DNA from: Clostridiales bacterium
Lineage (GTDB): Bacteria; Bacillota; Dehalobacteriia; UBA4068
Assembly: GCA_009783415.1 (NCBI GenBank)
Contig: WRHF01000003.1
Coordinates: 1-35,649, forward strand
Direction of reading: 5' to 3'
Length of the DNA stretch: 35,649 nt
Under the pieces are notes generated by a model. That model was not told the DNA's origin, did no database searches, and saw nothing but the letters and a program-made list of their open reading frames with translations. Below are positions 34,404 through 35,649 of this stretch, in pieces; position 1 is the first letter of the stretch; every line of letters starts with the position of its first letter. Position numbers and translations under genes: made by a program.

Positions 34404-35649
34404 TTATTCAACCAGTTTCTGCATCCGGTGGACCATAGCCGCAAATTGAGCCCGGGTGGCATCGCCTTTGGGATTGATATTATTTTCGCCCACCCCCTGA
34501 ATGATCCCTAATTTATATAAAGCTTGGATCGCATCCATGGCATAGTCAGAAATTTGAGTCTCATCTGCAAAAGTTACATATTGAATGTTAGTCATATCAA
34601 CACTCATTTTGGTAGTTTTAATGTAACGAAAGAGGATAGCAGCCATTTGCTCCCTGGTAATATTGTCGTTGGGGCCAAATTTCCCATTGCCGTAACCAGT
34701 TACAATATCATTTTCCGACGCCCATTTAATCGCATTGGTGTACCAGGTGTTACCTATATCAGAAAAAGCATTATCAAGTCCGGCCGTATCCGGCTCTCCT
34801 GTCAGGCGATAAAGTACAGTCACCACCATGCCCCTGGTCAAGGTCAAGTTCGGACTGAATTTATCATCAGATGTGCCAAGCATCAGGCCGTTTTCATAAA
34901 CGTATGCCACATTGTCATAGAACCAGTTACTTTTACTGACATCGGTGAAGGGTAGAGGAGCTTTGTTTTCTATCTCTGTCTTCGCTTCAGTCCATTTTGC
35001 ATACAAAGTAAAGCCGATAGTCACAGTTTTCTCAAAATCATAGGCTTGCAGCAGTTCTTTATCAATATGCCAGCCGGCAAAGACATAGCCTGTCTTAGTT
35101 GGGTCTGTCGGTTTTGTTAGCTTACCGCCGGATGGAATAGTAGCACTTGATATCGTACTGCCGCCATTGGTCTCGAACTTTACGGTAAAGCCGCTCGTTC
35201 CGCCGCCACCACCACCGCCAGAGAAAACAGGCGGATCGCTGCCGGCAGCCGCAACAGTGATTCTAAACCAAAACGCAAAATCTTCATTTTCAGCTTGGCC
35301 ATTTCTAACTACAGCAATCAGATATGCTGTTCCCGGAGATATTGCTTTAAATACATTGCCATCAAAGCTTGCTCCGGTTTCGTTAGCATAATCATCATCA
35401 AGGAACCATCCTGTGATCGTTTTATTAGTTGCATCGCTGGGAACAACGGTGCCTGAAAGTGTTAATGAATCACCCGCTTTGACCGTAGTAGGCAGGTTGA
35501 TAATACCCGTTGCGGCAAAGAAGCCTTCCTGGTGTTGCGGTGAAAAGTGATAATTGCCGGTATCCCATGTTTCGCTGAAACCAATAACATCATTCTTATC
35601 CGCTATATAATTATATGAGCAGTCGATGTAATATAAGTTCAGGCTGGTT
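34404..35649 (-). CDS. Surface protein with Ig-like/InlB B-repeat-like region, poly-Gly linker and C-terminal SLH domains (5' end outside the window)
   Basis: FTDVSKSNWFYDNVAYVYENGLMLGTSDDKFSPNLTLTRGMVVTVLYRLTGEPD and a second SLH unit; my translation of the same frame stays open upstream to the window edge (...GGGGGGGTSGFTVKFETNGGSTISSATIPSGGKLTKPTDPTKTGYVFAGWHIDKELLQAYDFEKTVTIGFTLYAKW). Confidence 0.85.
   Translation of the reverse strand, partial: TSLNLYYIDCSYNYIADKNDVIGFSETWDTGNYHFSPQHQEGFFAATGIINLPTTVKAGDSLTLSGTVVPSDATNKTITGWFLDDDYANETGASFDGNVFKAISPGTAYLIAVVRNGQAENEDFAFWFRITVAAAGSDPPVFSGGGGGGGTSGFTVKFETNGGSTISSATIPSGGKLTKPTDPTKTGYVFAGWHIDKELLQAYDFEKTVTIGFTLYAKWTEAKTEIENKAPLPFTDVSKSNWFYDNVAYVYENGLMLGTSDDKFSPNLTLTRGMVVTVLYRLTGEPDTAGLDNAFSDIGNTWYTNAIKWASENDIVTGYGNGKFGPNDNITREQMAAILFRYIKTTKMSVDMTNIQYVTFADETQISDYAMDAIQALYKLGIIQGVGENNINPKGDATRAQFAAMVHRMQKLVE

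Overview
Chromosomal window from what looks like a spore-forming Firmicute (Clostridia-like; inferred from spoIIE, tilS, pgsBCA and a spore-surface-type N-terminus). Left to right: the distal part of a contractile phage-tail-like/eCIS module (two baseplate J-like proteins, a tail protein I-like protein, a fibre with 16 decapeptide repeats, a small tail-associated ORF); a minus-strand block (C11 clostripain-like protease, RdgB-type pyrophosphatase, BadF/HgdC activase plus HgdB-like dehydratase, SH3/amidase_3 amidase, CofE-like protein); spoIIE, mscL, tilS; pgsBCA (poly-gamma-glutamate); cbiM-cbiQ; a spore-surface-like protein, a FAD oxidoreductase and an AlbA_2 ATP-binding protein; a RelE-type toxin/short antitoxin pair; flotillin plus an NfeD/YuaF-like protein, a DUF1836-like protein, and an SLH-domain protein that runs off the right edge. 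Two non-coding signals stand out. (1) Many gene boundaries carry short tandem arrays with an exact 7-nt period but a different 7-mer at each site. They are often next to a short-loop palindrome, sometimes occur as inverted pairs, and repeatedly contain the stop codon or extend into the reading frame of neighbouring genes. (2) Two directly repeated two-hairpin modules of about 150 bp flank the toxin/antitoxin locus; their linkers are conserved and their stems show compensatory substitutions. Other points: a consensus promoter, leader and terminator upstream of cbiM; Spo0A-like boxes with a 21-bp-spaced promoter upstream of spoIIE; and a 165-bp MITE-like element. All calls come from reading the sequence and ORF translations; no database search was run.
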